DNA from: Deinococcus arcticus
GTDB taxonomy: Bacteria; Deinococcota; Deinococci; Deinococcales; Deinococcaceae
Length of the DNA: 64,000 bases
Assembly: GCF_003028415.1 (NCBI RefSeq)
Contig: NZ_PYSV01000007.1
Coordinates: 133,237 to 197,236 of the forward strand
Direction: 5' to 3'
This document shows, piece by piece, positions 50,130 to 59,882 of this stretch. A model generated the notes under the pieces. That model saw only the letters and a list, made by a program, of their open reading frames with translations. It had not been told where the DNA came from and made no database searches. Position numbers and translations under genes: made by a program. The stretch's first letter is position 1; every line of letters begins with the position of its first letter.

Positions 50130-51317
50130 ATGCTGCGCCGCGCTGCCCTGCTGACCCTGGCCCTGCCCTTCCTGACTGCCGCGCTGGCCGGGGGCGCCGC
50201 GCCCCATGCGCCGGGCGTGGCGCTCCCCGTGCCCCACCTCAGCGCCCCGGTGCGCGAGGTGGCCCTGGTCGCCGCCCCGGACGGCACCCTGCACCTGGGC
50301 GCGGTGGTGGACAGCGGCCGTTTCAATTCCGGGCGCGGCACCTTTACCGGGCGGGTGGTGCGGGTGTGGCGCGCCCAGCGTGGGGCGTGGCAGCCGCTGG
50401 GGGGCGTGCTGAACTACCGCCAGCCCCGCCCGGCCTCGAACCTGAATCTGGTGCTGGACGAGCAGGGCCGCCCCGCCGCCGTGTGGAACGAGAACTACGG
50501 TGACAACGACATCGTGGAGTTGCGGGCGTGGCGTGAGGGCGAGGGCTGGACCGACTGGGGCACCCGTTACCTGGGCGACGATCTGCCCTATGCCGCGCGC
50601 ACCCGCGCGGTGGCCGCGTGGCGGGGCGAGGTGGTGCTGGCCTGGGGCGAATACCTGCGCAAGCCCGACGGCAGCCAGCTGACGGTGCGGCGCTGGGACC
50701 CGGCCCAGAAAAGCTGGGTGCGGGGCCCAGCCTTTAACGACCTCCGCGCGTTTTCCCGCACCCCGGCCCTGGCCCTGACCCGCAGCGGGCAGCCAGTGGT
50801 GGCGTGGCTGCAGGGCGAGGTGACCGAAAGCCGCGTGCTGGCCTCACGCTGGGATGGGGCGCGCTGGCAGGCACTGGGGGGCGCCCTCAACGATGGCCCC
50901 GCCTACGTGGCCTCCACCCGCATGGTCCTGGACGGCCAGGACCGGCCCACGGTGGCGTGGCTGCAGCAGGTGCAGGGCCAGGACACGCTGCTGGCCCGCC
51001 GCTGGAACGGCGCGCACTGGGTACCGATGGGCGGGGCGCTCAGCCGGCTCTACGCCTCGGCGCCCGCGCTGGCCACTGACCCGGCCGGGCACGCGGTCCT
51101 GGCCTGGGTGGAAGAACGCATTGGCGACGGCCTGGGCCAGATTCACGCCGCGCGCTGGAACGGGCAGACGTGGGCCGCGTGGCCGGTGCTCAACCGGAAC
51201 GCTCGGCGCGACGCGCGCTCGCCGGCGGTGGCGGTGGACCGGCAGGGAAGGGTGACGGTCGCCTGGCGCGAGGATGTGGGGGGGCGGTATACGTTGCAGG
51301 TGCAGCGGTTGCGGTAG
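50130..51317 (+). CDS. Secreted beta-propeller-like protein
   Basis: 395 residues. A signal peptide (LLTLALPFLTAALAGG) is followed by about six repeats of ~45-50 residues, each with a W-x-PLGG/ALGG and VAW core: AWQPLGGVLN, AAVWNENYG, VVLAWGEYL, PVVAWLQGEV, WQALGGALNDG, TVAWLQQV, WVPMGGALS, AVLAWVEERI, TVAWREDV. This pattern fits a BNR/Asp-box-like propeller. Role unknown. GGAGG lies 5 nt before ATG 50130. Confidence 0.75.
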   Translation: MLRRAALLTLALPFLTAALAGGAAPHAPGVALPVPHLSAPVREVALVAAPDGTLHLGAVVDSGRFNSGRGTFTGRVVRVWRAQRGAWQPLGGVLNYRQPRPASNLNLVLDEQGRPAAVWNENYGDNDIVELRAWREGEGWTDWGTRYLGDDLPYAARTRAVAAWRGEVVLAWGEYLRKPDGSQLTVRRWDPAQKSWVRGPAFNDLRAFSRTPALALTRSGQPVVAWLQGEVTESRVLASRWDGARWQALGGALNDGPAYVASTRMVLDGQDRPTVAWLQQVQGQDTLLARRWNGAHWVPMGGALSRLYASAPALATDPAGHAVLAWVEERIGDGLGQIHAARWNGQTWAAWPVLNRNARRDARSPAVAVDRQGRVTVAWREDVGGRYTLQVQRLR

Positions 51318-51372
51318 GGAAGACGCTCACGGTGCCGGAACGCTGAGGGACAGCCGCCTCACGCCTTCCCGG

Positions 51373-52230
51373 TCAGGGTTTGGTGTACACGATCACGCGG
51401 GTGGTGGTTGCCGCCAGCTCTTTTCTGTCGCCGTCGTGCTCGTATTCACGCCGCTCCACCCAGTTTCCGGCCGCGTCCATCACATAGTCGAAGGTTGTGG
51501 TGGTCTGACTGCGGCGCTGATTGTTCTTCTCAAACCGGGCGTCCACGACTTTGACAGGGAATCCGGCGCTGTTGTAATCAGTCGTGGTGACCTTGATTGG
51601 GTAGATGCTGTTCACCTCACGCCGTTCCTGCCGCACGAGTCGGCCGTTCTGGTAGGTGAAGGTCGTCACGTCTGTATCGTTCTTGTACCGCTCCGTCGTC
51701 TGGACATGCCGGATGACCTGCCCCTGCGCGTTCAGCGTGTATTCGTGGGTTCTGGGCACGAAACCGTAGTACGCCGTCTCCCTTTCCGTGATGCTCAGGG
51801 ACGCGTAGCTGCAAGTGGCAATGGTTTCAAGGGGCCGGCGGGGACCGTCCGTGCCCAGCACACGCGTGAGTCGGCCCTGGGCGTCGTATTCATAAACCTC
51901 CTGCGAGGTCTTTGTGCCCGAGCGGACCGTGTTCATGGTGATATTCACCGTGCTGGGCTTTCCAGCAGTGGTATAGCTGTAGGCCTCGCTGTAAGAGGAG
52001 TTGCCCAGCAGGCTGGAAATCGTTTCGCTGACCCTGCCGCGCAGCAGACCTGCGCTGTAAGCCTGCGTCTCTTTGTCTGTCCAGGAAGGGCTCATGACCT
52101 CGGTGGAGGTGACGTTGACCACTCTGTCCAGCTGAACCAGGTCCTGGGCTGGGCGGGGAACACAGTACGTTGCGCCGGCCTGAGCTGTAAGAATCAACGC
52201 GATCAGGGCACACTTGCCGAAGAACTTCAT
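51373..52230 (-). CDS. Secreted RHS/YD-repeat-like protein
   Basis: 285 residues with signal peptide (KCALIALILTAQAGA). The mature part has YD/RHS-style repeats (YEYDAQGRLTRVLG, HEYTLNAQGQVIRHVQ, FTYQNGRLVRQERRE, TDYNSAGFPVKVVD, DYVMDAAGNWVERRE). Too short for a full RHS toxin carrier; it may be a stand-alone surface protein. ATG 52230 has a TACACT box 7 nt upstream. Composition is less GC-rich than trmFO next to it. Confidence 0.72.
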   Translation of the reverse strand: MKFFGKCALIALILTAQAGATYCVPRPAQDLVQLDRVVNVTSTEVMSPSWTDKETQAYSAGLLRGRVSETISSLLGNSSYSEAYSYTTAGKPSTVNITMNTVRSGTKTSQEVYEYDAQGRLTRVLGTDGPRRPLETIATCSYASLSITERETAYYGFVPRTHEYTLNAQGQVIRHVQTTERYKNDTDVTTFTYQNGRLVRQERREVNSIYPIKVTTTDYNSAGFPVKVVDARFEKNNQRRSQTTTTFDYVMDAAGNWVERREYEHDGDRKELAATTTRVIVYTKP

Positions 52231-52320
52231 GTTCCCCAGTGTAGGCTGCTGGCGTTGACTCTTCATCTGCTCTTCATGTCTGGTGCTCCGTCACCTGTCT
52301 GCGCGGGGCCAACTGAGCTC

Positions 52321-53721
<1,401 letters not shown>

Positions 53722-53785
53722 CAAGCAGCGAGTGTAGGCGAAGGGGAACAGGGGATTTGTGGGATGGGCAAGGGGGGGGCCGCCT

Positions 53786-54577
53786 CTACCGCTCCGGCGT
53801 GCCGCCCAGCGCCGCCTTCAGGCGCGACAGGCCCTCGTAGGCCAGAATGCGCGCAGCCCACAGGCGGTCAGACGGCAGGGGCAGCGTCTCATCAAAGCGG
53901 ATCTCGGGGGCAGGCACGCTCAGCACGCCCACGCCCTGGGCCCGGAACAGGGCCGCCGCGCGGCGCGAGTGGCTGGGGCTGGTGACCAGCAGCACCCGGG
54001 TCCAACCGCGCGCCCGGGCGAGGTCGCGCACCCGGGCCGCCTCGTCGCGGGTGGTGGTCACGTTGGCCAGGGTGACCACCTGCGGGCCCGGCGAAGGCAC
54101 CAGTGCGCGGAGGTGCGCCTGGGCCAGGGTACTGATTTTCGGACACCCCCGGGGCCCGATCCGCCCGGACTGTTCGGACACCGTGACCAGGGGCGCGTAG
54201 CCCGCCCGCCACAGTTCCAGCCCCCGCACCAGGCGGCTGAGGCTGCTGGGCTCCAGGGTGCGGGTGCCGCACTGCACCCCGCCCCCCAGCACCACAATGG
54301 CGTCGGCGGGCTGGGGCCCCTGGGCCAGGGTCAGGGCGGCCAGAGGCGCGCGCAACACTGGGGTCAGCAGGCACAGCCACAGGCCCAGGGCCAGCGCGCC
54401 CGCGCCCAGGCGCAGCGCCCGCCACGCGGGCGGCCATGCCCCGGCCAGGGTCCCGGCCAGCACCAGCGCCAGCAGCAGGCCCACAGGCGCGCGCACATCT
54501 CCGAAAAAGGCAGCCAGCAGGCCCAGGGCCGCGCCCAGTGCGCCGCCGCCGGCCACGTTCTGCCATCTGCGCTCCAT
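53786..54577 (-). CDS. YdcF/ElyC-like DUF218 membrane protein
   Basis: 263 residues. Two or more N-terminal membrane helices (LGAALGLLAAFFG, PVGLLLALVLAGTLAGA, LALGLWLCLLTPVL) precede the DUF218 domain: ADAIVVLGGG, RLVRGLELWRAGYAPLVTVSEQSG, ANVTTTRDEAARVRDLARARG and VLLVTSPSHSRRAAALFRAQG. E. coli ElyC with this domain affects envelope synthesis. ATG 54577 has a TAGACT box 8 nt upstream. It is divergent from the DUF305 gene. Confidence 0.87.
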   Translation of the reverse strand: MERRWQNVAGGGALGAALGLLAAFFGDVRAPVGLLLALVLAGTLAGAWPPAWRALRLGAGALALGLWLCLLTPVLRAPLAALTLAQGPQPADAIVVLGGGVQCGTRTLEPSSLSRLVRGLELWRAGYAPLVTVSEQSGRIGPRGCPKISTLAQAHLRALVPSPGPQVVTLANVTTTRDEAARVRDLARARGWTRVLLVTSPSHSRRAAALFRAQGVGVLSVPAPEIRFDETLPLPSDRLWAARILAYEGLSRLKAALGGTPER

Positions 54578-54620
54578 GCGGGGCAAGTCTACCTGCTGGC
54601 CCTGCCTATACTCGCCTCTG

Positions 54621-55226
54621 ATGCGCCGCCGACTCCTGCTGCCCGCTTTGCTGCTGCTGGCCGCCCTGCTGGGTGTGGCCCTGCTTGTGGCCCCGCGCCT
54701 CTTGCCCCCGGGTGAGCAGAGCCCCGAGGTGCGCTTTGTGCGCGAGATGACCCAGCACCACACCCAGGCGGTGGACATGGCCATCCGCATCCGCGAGCGC
54801 AGCCGCGACGAGGCGCTGCGCACCATTGCCCTGGATATGCTGCTCTCGCAACAGGAACAGATTGGCCAGATGCGCGGCTGGCTGACCATCTGGGGCCGAC
54901 CCTGGGGCGGCGAGGGCATGAGCGCGGGCCACGCCCGCCAGATGGGCATGGCCACCCCGGCCGAGGTGGCGCGCATCAGCACCCTGCCGCCCCGGCAGAG
55001 CGAGGTGCAATTTCTGCAGCTGATGACCCGTCACCACCAGGGGGCGCTGGCGATGGTCACGCCGGTGCTCTCTGCTGGCGTGCGCCCCGAGGTGCGGGCC
55101 CTGGCCAGGCAGATTCAGGGTGCCCAGGCCGCCGAGATTCGCCTGATGATCACACTGCTCAACGGCCGGGGCGCCCAGCCGCTGCCCGCGCCCGGTGTGG
55201 CTGGCGCCACCGAGCACAACCACTGA
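54621..55226 (+). CDS. DUF305 ferritin-like protein
   Basis: 201 residues. An N-terminal hydrophobic anchor (LLLPALLLLAALLGVALLVAP) is followed by two helical repeats with His-rich motifs REMTQHHTQAVDMA and QLMTRHHQGALAMV and with QQEQIGQM helices, typical of DUF305. The fold resembles a four-helix metal-binding bundle; copper or other metal binding is possible. A TATACT box lies 8 nt before ATG 54621. Confidence 0.85.
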   Translation: MRRRLLLPALLLLAALLGVALLVAPRLLPPGEQSPEVRFVREMTQHHTQAVDMAIRIRERSRDEALRTIALDMLLSQQEQIGQMRGWLTIWGRPWGGEGMSAGHARQMGMATPAEVARISTLPPRQSEVQFLQLMTRHHQGALAMVTPVLSAGVRPEVRALARQIQGAQAAEIRLMITLLNGRGAQPLPAPGVAGATEHNH

Positions 55227-55257
55227 ACGCAGTTGGGGACCTGTCGCCTGGGTGGCC

Positions 55258-55566
55258 CTACCCGCCGTCCTCGTCCCAGGCTTCGCGCTTGCTGTCTCGC
55301 CGGGCCTTGCGCCGCTCCTCCTTGCCGCTCTTGCGCTTAGGGCGCGGGGGCAGGGTCAGGACATAGGGCCGCTCGGGCTGGCAGGGGGCCGGCACCTCGC
55401 CCAGCGCCTCGCCGGGGTCGGCGGTGCGCAGGTTGCCCGCCACATGCAGGTGCCGCTCGCCGCAGTAGGGGCAACTGTCCACCACCCAGAACATGACGCG
55501 GGTGCCCGGCATATCCCGCAGGGTCACGAACGCGGGCTGCTGAGAACGCCGATCCTTCTTGGCCAC
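55258..55566 (-). CDS. Small zinc-ribbon-like basic protein
   Basis: 102 residues. A CPYCGERHLH knuckle with a downstream Cys (PAPCQPE) could bind zinc. The tail is strongly charged (RPKRKSGKEERRKARRDSKR), suiting nucleic-acid or ribosome binding. GTG 55566 has a TAAGCT box 6 nt upstream. No family is recognised. Confidence 0.65.
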   Translation of the reverse strand: MAKKDRRSQQPAFVTLRDMPGTRVMFWVVDSCPYCGERHLHVAGNLRTADPGEALGEVPAPCQPERPYVLTLPPRPKRKSGKEERRKARRDSKREAWDEDGG

Positions 55567-55658
55567 GGGGGCAGCTTACGGCCGGTCCCGGGGGCGCATC
55601 TGTGGGCAAGCCCGGGTTTGGGTGGGCGGGGCGTAACCAGCGCGCCGCCCACACGCCC

Positions 55659-56519
55659 CTACACGTCCTCGTCGCCCTCTTTCATGTAGGTGACCACGCT
55701 GCGGCAGTGGGTCAGGCCCGCGCGGGCATACAGGGCGCGGGCCGGTTTCATATGGTCATGGGCGCGCACGCGCAGGGTGCGGAGTTCCGGGTGGGTGTCA
55801 GCCTCGGCGGCGGCCAGGGCCAGCAGGGTCAGGCCGTAGCCCTGGCCGCGCTCGGCCGGATGCACCGCCACATAGGTCACGTCGGCACGGGCTTCTTCGG
55901 CATTGAATTCCAGCTCGGCAAATCCCACCGCCTGCTCGCCGCGCAGCAGCCCCACCAGCCGCACGTCAGGGCGCGCAAAATGCTCGTCCACCTGTTCTGG
56001 CGTCCAGGTCAGGCGCTCGGCCCAGGTGTCCTCGCTGGCGCGAAACAGCTCGCGGTAGGTGGCCAGCGGCAGGCGGTGAACAATGCGGTGCCCGGCCGGC
56101 GCGCAGGCGTTCGGCGTCAGGCGCGAGAGCGGCGCGCTGTAAAAGTCGGTGGTGTGCATGGCGGCAAAGCCAGCCGCTTCCAGCGCCCCGCGCACCGGCA
56201 GGTTGTCACGCGCGGCAAAGGCGTACACGGGCAGGCCCTCGGCCCGTTCCAGCGCGCCGCGCAGCAGCGGCCCCACCTGCCCGCCGTCGCTGATGGGCCC
56301 TTCCATGACCAGGCCATCCCGGAAGGGGGTCAGGCTGCAGTAGGCCAGCACGCCTTCCTCACCCACGTCCACCAGGCAGGTGCAGTCCTCGCACTCGACT
56401 TTCAGCTCGCTTTCGCTGCGCGCCTCCGGCGAGAACACTTCGCGTTCGGGGGCGTCGTCCATCCAGTTGAGCAGGGCAAGCACATCGGGCACATCCGTGG
56501 CCAGCATGGATCGGATCAT
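55659..56519 (-). CDS. Double GNAT-domain acetyltransferase
   Basis: 286 residues. The C-terminal GNAT is clear: VGFAELEFNAEEARADVTYVAVHPAERGQGYGLTLLALAA (GQGYG site), then ARALYARAGLTHCRSVVTYMK. The N-terminal half is a degenerate GNAT-like domain with a CEDCTC Cys cluster. ATG 56519 has GGAGG 9 nt upstream. Substrate unknown. Confidence 0.82.
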   Translation of the reverse strand: MIRSMLATDVPDVLALLNWMDDAPEREVFSPEARSESELKVECEDCTCLVDVGEEGVLAYCSLTPFRDGLVMEGPISDGGQVGPLLRGALERAEGLPVYAFAARDNLPVRGALEAAGFAAMHTTDFYSAPLSRLTPNACAPAGHRIVHRLPLATYRELFRASEDTWAERLTWTPEQVDEHFARPDVRLVGLLRGEQAVGFAELEFNAEEARADVTYVAVHPAERGQGYGLTLLALAAAEADTHPELRTLRVRAHDHMKPARALYARAGLTHCRSVVTYMKEGDEDV

Positions 56520-56657
56520 GGCAGTGACCTCCGACGAGGGGTAGGGCAACAAGGGGGCAACACCGAACACACTGTCTAACCAGACACAATCAGGGTAGCC
56601 ACCCGCCGCCGGGCGTGTCTGCGCCGTTCGTCACGCTGCCGGGCCGGGGGGGCGTGC

Positions 56658-56795
56658 TATGCTGCGCCCATGCCCTGAACAGGGTACGCCGCCCCCTTCC
56701 CCACAGACACGAACAGCGTGTTTGAGGGGCCTTTTCTTTTTTGGCCCCCCGCGCGGGGCCCCAGCGCAGGCGGTTTTTTCCGGAGGTGCTTTGCC
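56658..56795 (+). promoter_or_regulatory. Leader of the DUF4258 gene with a two-codon ORF and alternative hairpins
   Basis: A TATGCT box (56658-56663) is followed 6 nt later by ATG CCC TGA (56670-56678), a leaderless Met-Pro-stop. Downstream, GGCCCC (56743-56748) can pair either with GGGGCC at 56726-56731 or with GGGGCC at 56755-56760. A T6 run follows at 56774-56779, then GGAGG and GTG 56796. The layout looks like a regulated leader. Function inferred from geometry. Confidence 0.5.
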
Positions 56796-57455
56796 GTGAC
56801 CAGACACCGCAACAGAAGCCCGGGCGCCCCCACAGCGGGCGAGCGCTCCCCCCAGGCCATCAAACTGGGTGAGGTGCAGGCCAGCACCGACCTGCTGCAC
56901 CTGCGGGCCCAGCTGGCGCGCGCCGAAAAGGCCGCGCGGCGCACCCCGGCGGCGCCCCCGCCCCGCCCCGCCTCGCCCCAGGCGCCCCTGAAACCGCAGC
57001 GGCAGGCCGAACTGGCCGGGGTCAGCACCGATGACTTCAGCCTCGCGCGGGCGCACGCCCGCCTGCGCGACGCCGTGTACGACGGCCGCTACCACCTGTG
57101 CCCGCACGCCATCAGCCACGCCCGCGCCGAGGGCTTCCTGGAGCATGACGTGCTGAATGTGCTGCTGACTGGCCGGGTGCGCGCCGTGTACACCGAGGAA
57201 AGGCGCTGGCTGGTGTGCGGGTACTTTGAAGCCTGTGGGGTGGCCCTGCCCCTGCATGTGGTGGCCGAGCCGCACGCGGACGGTCACGTGGACATCGTGA
57301 CGGCCTTTGTGCCCCGGCACCCGCACCACATCATCAGCCGCGCCCGGCTGGCGCTGATGCTGCGCTACGACGACCAGACCGTGCGTGCCCGCACCGCCCA
57401 CGCCGGCAACCGGGTGGGCCACCGGGGCAAGGGCCGCTGGAAAAAGAGCGCATAG
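56796..57455 (+). CDS. DUF4258-like domain protein
   Basis: 219 residues from GTG 56796, with GGAGG about 10 nt upstream. The N-terminal ~95 residues are disordered, Ala/Pro-rich and basic. The C-terminal domain (HAISHARAEGFLEHDVLNVLL, GRVRAVYTEERRWLVCGYF, LPLHVVAEPHADGHVDIVTAF) resembles DUF4258, a fold related to small toxin nucleases, but no antitoxin is evident next to it. The tail is basic. Confidence 0.65.
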   Translation: MTRHRNRSPGAPTAGERSPQAIKLGEVQASTDLLHLRAQLARAEKAARRTPAAPPPRPASPQAPLKPQRQAELAGVSTDDFSLARAHARLRDAVYDGRYHLCPHAISHARAEGFLEHDVLNVLLTGRVRAVYTEERRWLVCGYFEACGVALPLHVVAEPHADGHVDIVTAFVPRHPHHIISRARLALMLRYDDQTVRARTAHAGNRVGHRGKGRWKKSA

Positions 57456-57547
57456 GCGGCAGCGCCAGCAGACACGGCGGGGCAGAGAACAGTGGCCTTG
57501 CCGCTCTTCTGGGTGCTGGCCTGGCAGAGCCCAGGGCCGCGCACGGC

Positions 57548-57946
57548 TCAGCGCGCGACGTTCATGTACTGGTTGTACAGCTCTCCCTGCCACTGGGCAT
57601 GGCCCTGAATCCGGAAATGCACCTCGGCCAGCGGCACAGGCTGCCCGGCGCCGTCCACAAACTGCAGTCCGCCCTCATGCCGGACGTTCAGCCAGTGCTC
57701 GACCATCGGAATAACCCTCTGGGCCGTGTCGGGTTGCTCCAGCAGGCGCCGGAAACTGCCGAACGACACCTGCCGGCCACTTCCGGCATCGGTGTAGCCC
57801 AGCCGCGTGGGCCGGGCCGCCGAGCCGCAGCCAGGGCACGGGACCGGCAGCCCGATCTGCTGTTCGTAGACCACCCAGGACGTGTGGCAGTCCGGACAAC
57901 CCAGAATGATGTGTGGCTGATCCTGCGGGAGCGGCTGAAAGGGCAT
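57548..57946 (-). CDS. Zinc-ribbon protein of unknown function
   Basis: 132 residues. The N-terminal ribbon has CPDC and CPGC (LGCPDCHTSWVV, VPCPGCGSAARP), followed by an alpha/beta domain with VIPMVEHWLN and VHFRIQGHAQWQGELYNQYM. No named family is recognised. ATG 57946 has a TAAGGT box 6 nt upstream. Confidence 0.65.
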   Translation of the reverse strand: MPFQPLPQDQPHIILGCPDCHTSWVVYEQQIGLPVPCPGCGSAARPTRLGYTDAGSGRQVSFGSFRRLLEQPDTAQRVIPMVEHWLNVRHEGGLQFVDGAGQPVPLAEVHFRIQGHAQWQGELYNQYMNVAR

Positions 57947-58022
57947 GCCGCCACCTTACCCAGTCGGCCGGGGGCCGTGGGCGCGGCCACCCTCAGGCCG
58001 CCTCCCCCTGTCCCTCATGCCT

Positions 58023-59207
58023 TCAGCGGCCCAGGGCCACGCGCAGGCCGCGCAGTTCGTAGCCCTGCACCACCTCGTTAAAGGTGACCGAGGGCGGCGA
58101 GACCAGGCGCAGGTCGCGCCACATCAGCAGCCGGCGCAGGAACACGTCGCTCTCGCGGATGGCCAGGAAGGCCCCCGGGCAGCGGTGGTGGCCGTCCCCG
58201 AATGCCAGCACGGGCGCCTGTACGCCGCGCGGCAGTGACCGACCCGGGCACAGGGCCGCCGGGTCTGCACCCGCCACGCCAGGGTCCTCGTTGGTGTCCC
58301 GCAGGTTCAGCGCCAGCAGGCTGCCGGCCGGAATCACCTCGCCGCCTACACTCAGGTCCTTGTGCGTGCGGCGGTACAGGGTGGAGACCACCGGCTCCAC
58401 GCGCAGAATCTCGTGCAGCACCGCGTGACGCTCGCGTTCGGTGCCGTGAACGTAGTGCCAGCGCAGCTCCGGTTCGCGCAGCAGGTGCCACGCGGCCACC
58501 GTGATGAACTCGCGGGTGGTCACCATGCCGGCTGTGCCGTAGGTCAGGCACTCGGTCAGGATTTCCAGGTCGCTGTACTGCTGGTCCAGCAGGTGGCTGA
58601 TGAGGTCGTCACGCCGCTGGCGCCGTCGCCGGGCGATGGCCGGTTTGACATCCAGCAGGTAAAAGGCCAGCAGGTGCCGCTGGTCCAGCACCTGCCGCAG
58701 GCGCGAGGCATCGTCGCCCCGGGGCCGGTCCCCCTCCACGAAGGTGGTCACGCGGCGGTGCAGCCCCGGCAGGGCGCTGTCGGTCAGGCCCACCACCTGG
58801 GCGGCCACCTGCACGGCCATGGTCAGGCTCAGGTCGTCCACCTTCGCCTCGCCGGCCTGGGTCAGCCGGGCCAGCAGACTGTCGGCCAGGGCGGCGATCA
58901 TGGGGTGATAGGTCGCCACGGCGGCGGGGGTGAAGTACCGGGCGGTGTCCCGGCGCATCTCGTGGTGGGCGTCGCCCTCGGTGTACAGCACGGGCTTGCG
59001 GCGCAGCACACTGGCGTCCTGCAACCGCTCGGCGCCAAAGCCGGCCTGCACCACATCGTCGCTGCGCAGCACCTCACGCGCGGTCTGGAAGTCGTGAATG
59101 TGGTAGGCGGTGCCCTCCACGCGAACGGGCGCGCCGGGGCGGGGCTGGGCGGTGGGCTGGCGGGTCAGGGTGCCGTGGCCAAAGGGGCACTGGAGCGGGG
59201 TGGTCAT
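58023..59207 (-). CDS. Cytochrome P450
   Basis: 394 residues, soluble bacterial P450. The haem-Cys loop is [14 protein letters not shown], the ExxR motif is in [13 protein letters not shown], and the I-helix segment [10 protein letters not shown] has the usual A/G-G-x-x-T pattern. Substrate unknown; no ferredoxin partner is adjacent. ATG 59207 overlaps the stop of the MarR-family gene (ATGA), so regulator and enzyme form a two-gene operon. Confidence 0.93.
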   Translation of the reverse strand: MTTPLQCPFGHGTLTRQPTAQPRPGAPVRVEGTAYHIHDFQTAREVLRSDDVVQAGFGAERLQDASVLRRKPVLYTEGDAHHEMRRDTARYFTPAAVATYHPMIAALADSLLARLTQAGEAKVDDLSLTMAVQVAAQVVGLTDSALPGLHRRVTTFVEGDRPRGDDASRLRQVLDQRHLLAFYLLDVKPAIARRRRQRRDDLISHLLDQQYSDLEILTECLTYGTAGMVTTREFITVAAWHLLREPELRWHYVHGTERERHAVLHEILRVEPVVSTLYRRTHKDLSVGGEVIPAGSLLALNLRDTNEDPGVAGADPAALCPGRSLPRGVQAPVLAFGDGHHRCPGAFLAIRESDVFLRRLLMWRDLRLVSPPSVTFNEVVQGYELRGLRVALGR

Positions 59208-59668
59208 GGCTGGTCCTCCGGGGACAGGGCGGCCAGGCGTTCGAGCGCGGCCGTCAGGGGGTCAAGGTCGGTGTTCAGGGTGCTCAGGGCGGGCGCGGTG
59301 ACTGCCTGCACGGTCTGCATGGCCCCCGCCCACAGCACCTGCCCCAGAGGCTCGGTGTGCAGCTCGTGCGAGCGGGCGTCCGCAGGGTCACGGCGGCGGG
59401 CAATGGCGTGCAGGTCGTCCAGGCGGCGCAGAATGCGCGCAACTTCGTAGCGCGGCACCTTCAGCTGCCGCGCCAGTTCGGCGGGCGTGATGGGCCCCGC
59501 CTGCACATAACTCAGGGCAATGAAGGTGCGCAGGTCCAGGCCATGCTGGCGTTCCAGCGCCGTGTGCAGCCGCGTACTCATGACCTGCCACACGCCCCAG
59601 TACGCCGCCAGAAACCGCAGCGGTTGCGCCTGCAGGTCTGGTGAAGACGGGAGAGATACCGATAACAT
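59204..59668 (-). CDS. MarR-family regulator
   Basis: 154 residues. The winged HTH is [44 protein letters not shown] (residues ~62-105). ATG 59668 is preferred over TTG 59683, because the latter would lie inside the palindrome. TTGCA-AAC-TGCAA (59671-59683) sits just before the start and is a likely own operator. It is co-translated with the P450 gene. Confidence 0.83.
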   Translation of the reverse strand: MLSVSLPSSPDLQAQPLRFLAAYWGVWQVMSTRLHTALERQHGLDLRTFIALSYVQAGPITPAELARQLKVPRYEVARILRRLDDLHAIARRRDPADARSHELHTEPLGQVLWAGAMQTVQAVTAPALSTLNTDLDPLTAALERLAALSPEDQP

Positions 59669-59670
59669 GA

Positions 59671-59683
59671 TTGCAGTTTGCAA
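59671..59683 (-). promoter_or_regulatory. TTGCA-N3-TGCAA palindrome, likely MarR operator
   Basis: A perfect 5-bp dyad with a 3-nt spacer lies directly before the MarR gene ATG, in an AT-richer window (GATAGTTGCAAACTGCAATC). MarR proteins usually bind such sites over their own promoters. Confidence 0.55.
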
Positions 59684-59830
59684 CTATCTGGGAAGAGAAA
59701 GTTGAGAGGGGAGTGGACGGCAGCTCATGGACGGAGGGCAGGGCAAAGAGAGATGGGGCGCGCCATGAGGGGCGGAACCCCAGAGAAGCGGTGCAGCCGG
59801 GGCAAACCACAGAGGGTTTCTGCACCACAA

Positions 59831-59866
59831 GGGCGCGGCGGGGTTGCATTAACCCCCGTCGCGCCC
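59831..59866. terminator. GC-rich hairpin downstream of purH
   Basis: The arms at 59831-59845 (GGGCGCGGCGGGGTT) and 59851-59866 pair with few mismatches around a 5-nt loop. It lies 17 nt beyond the purH stop and also between MarR upstream DNA and purH. T tract weak. Confidence 0.55.
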
Positions 59867-59882
59867 CTCTGCTCCCCTCTGT

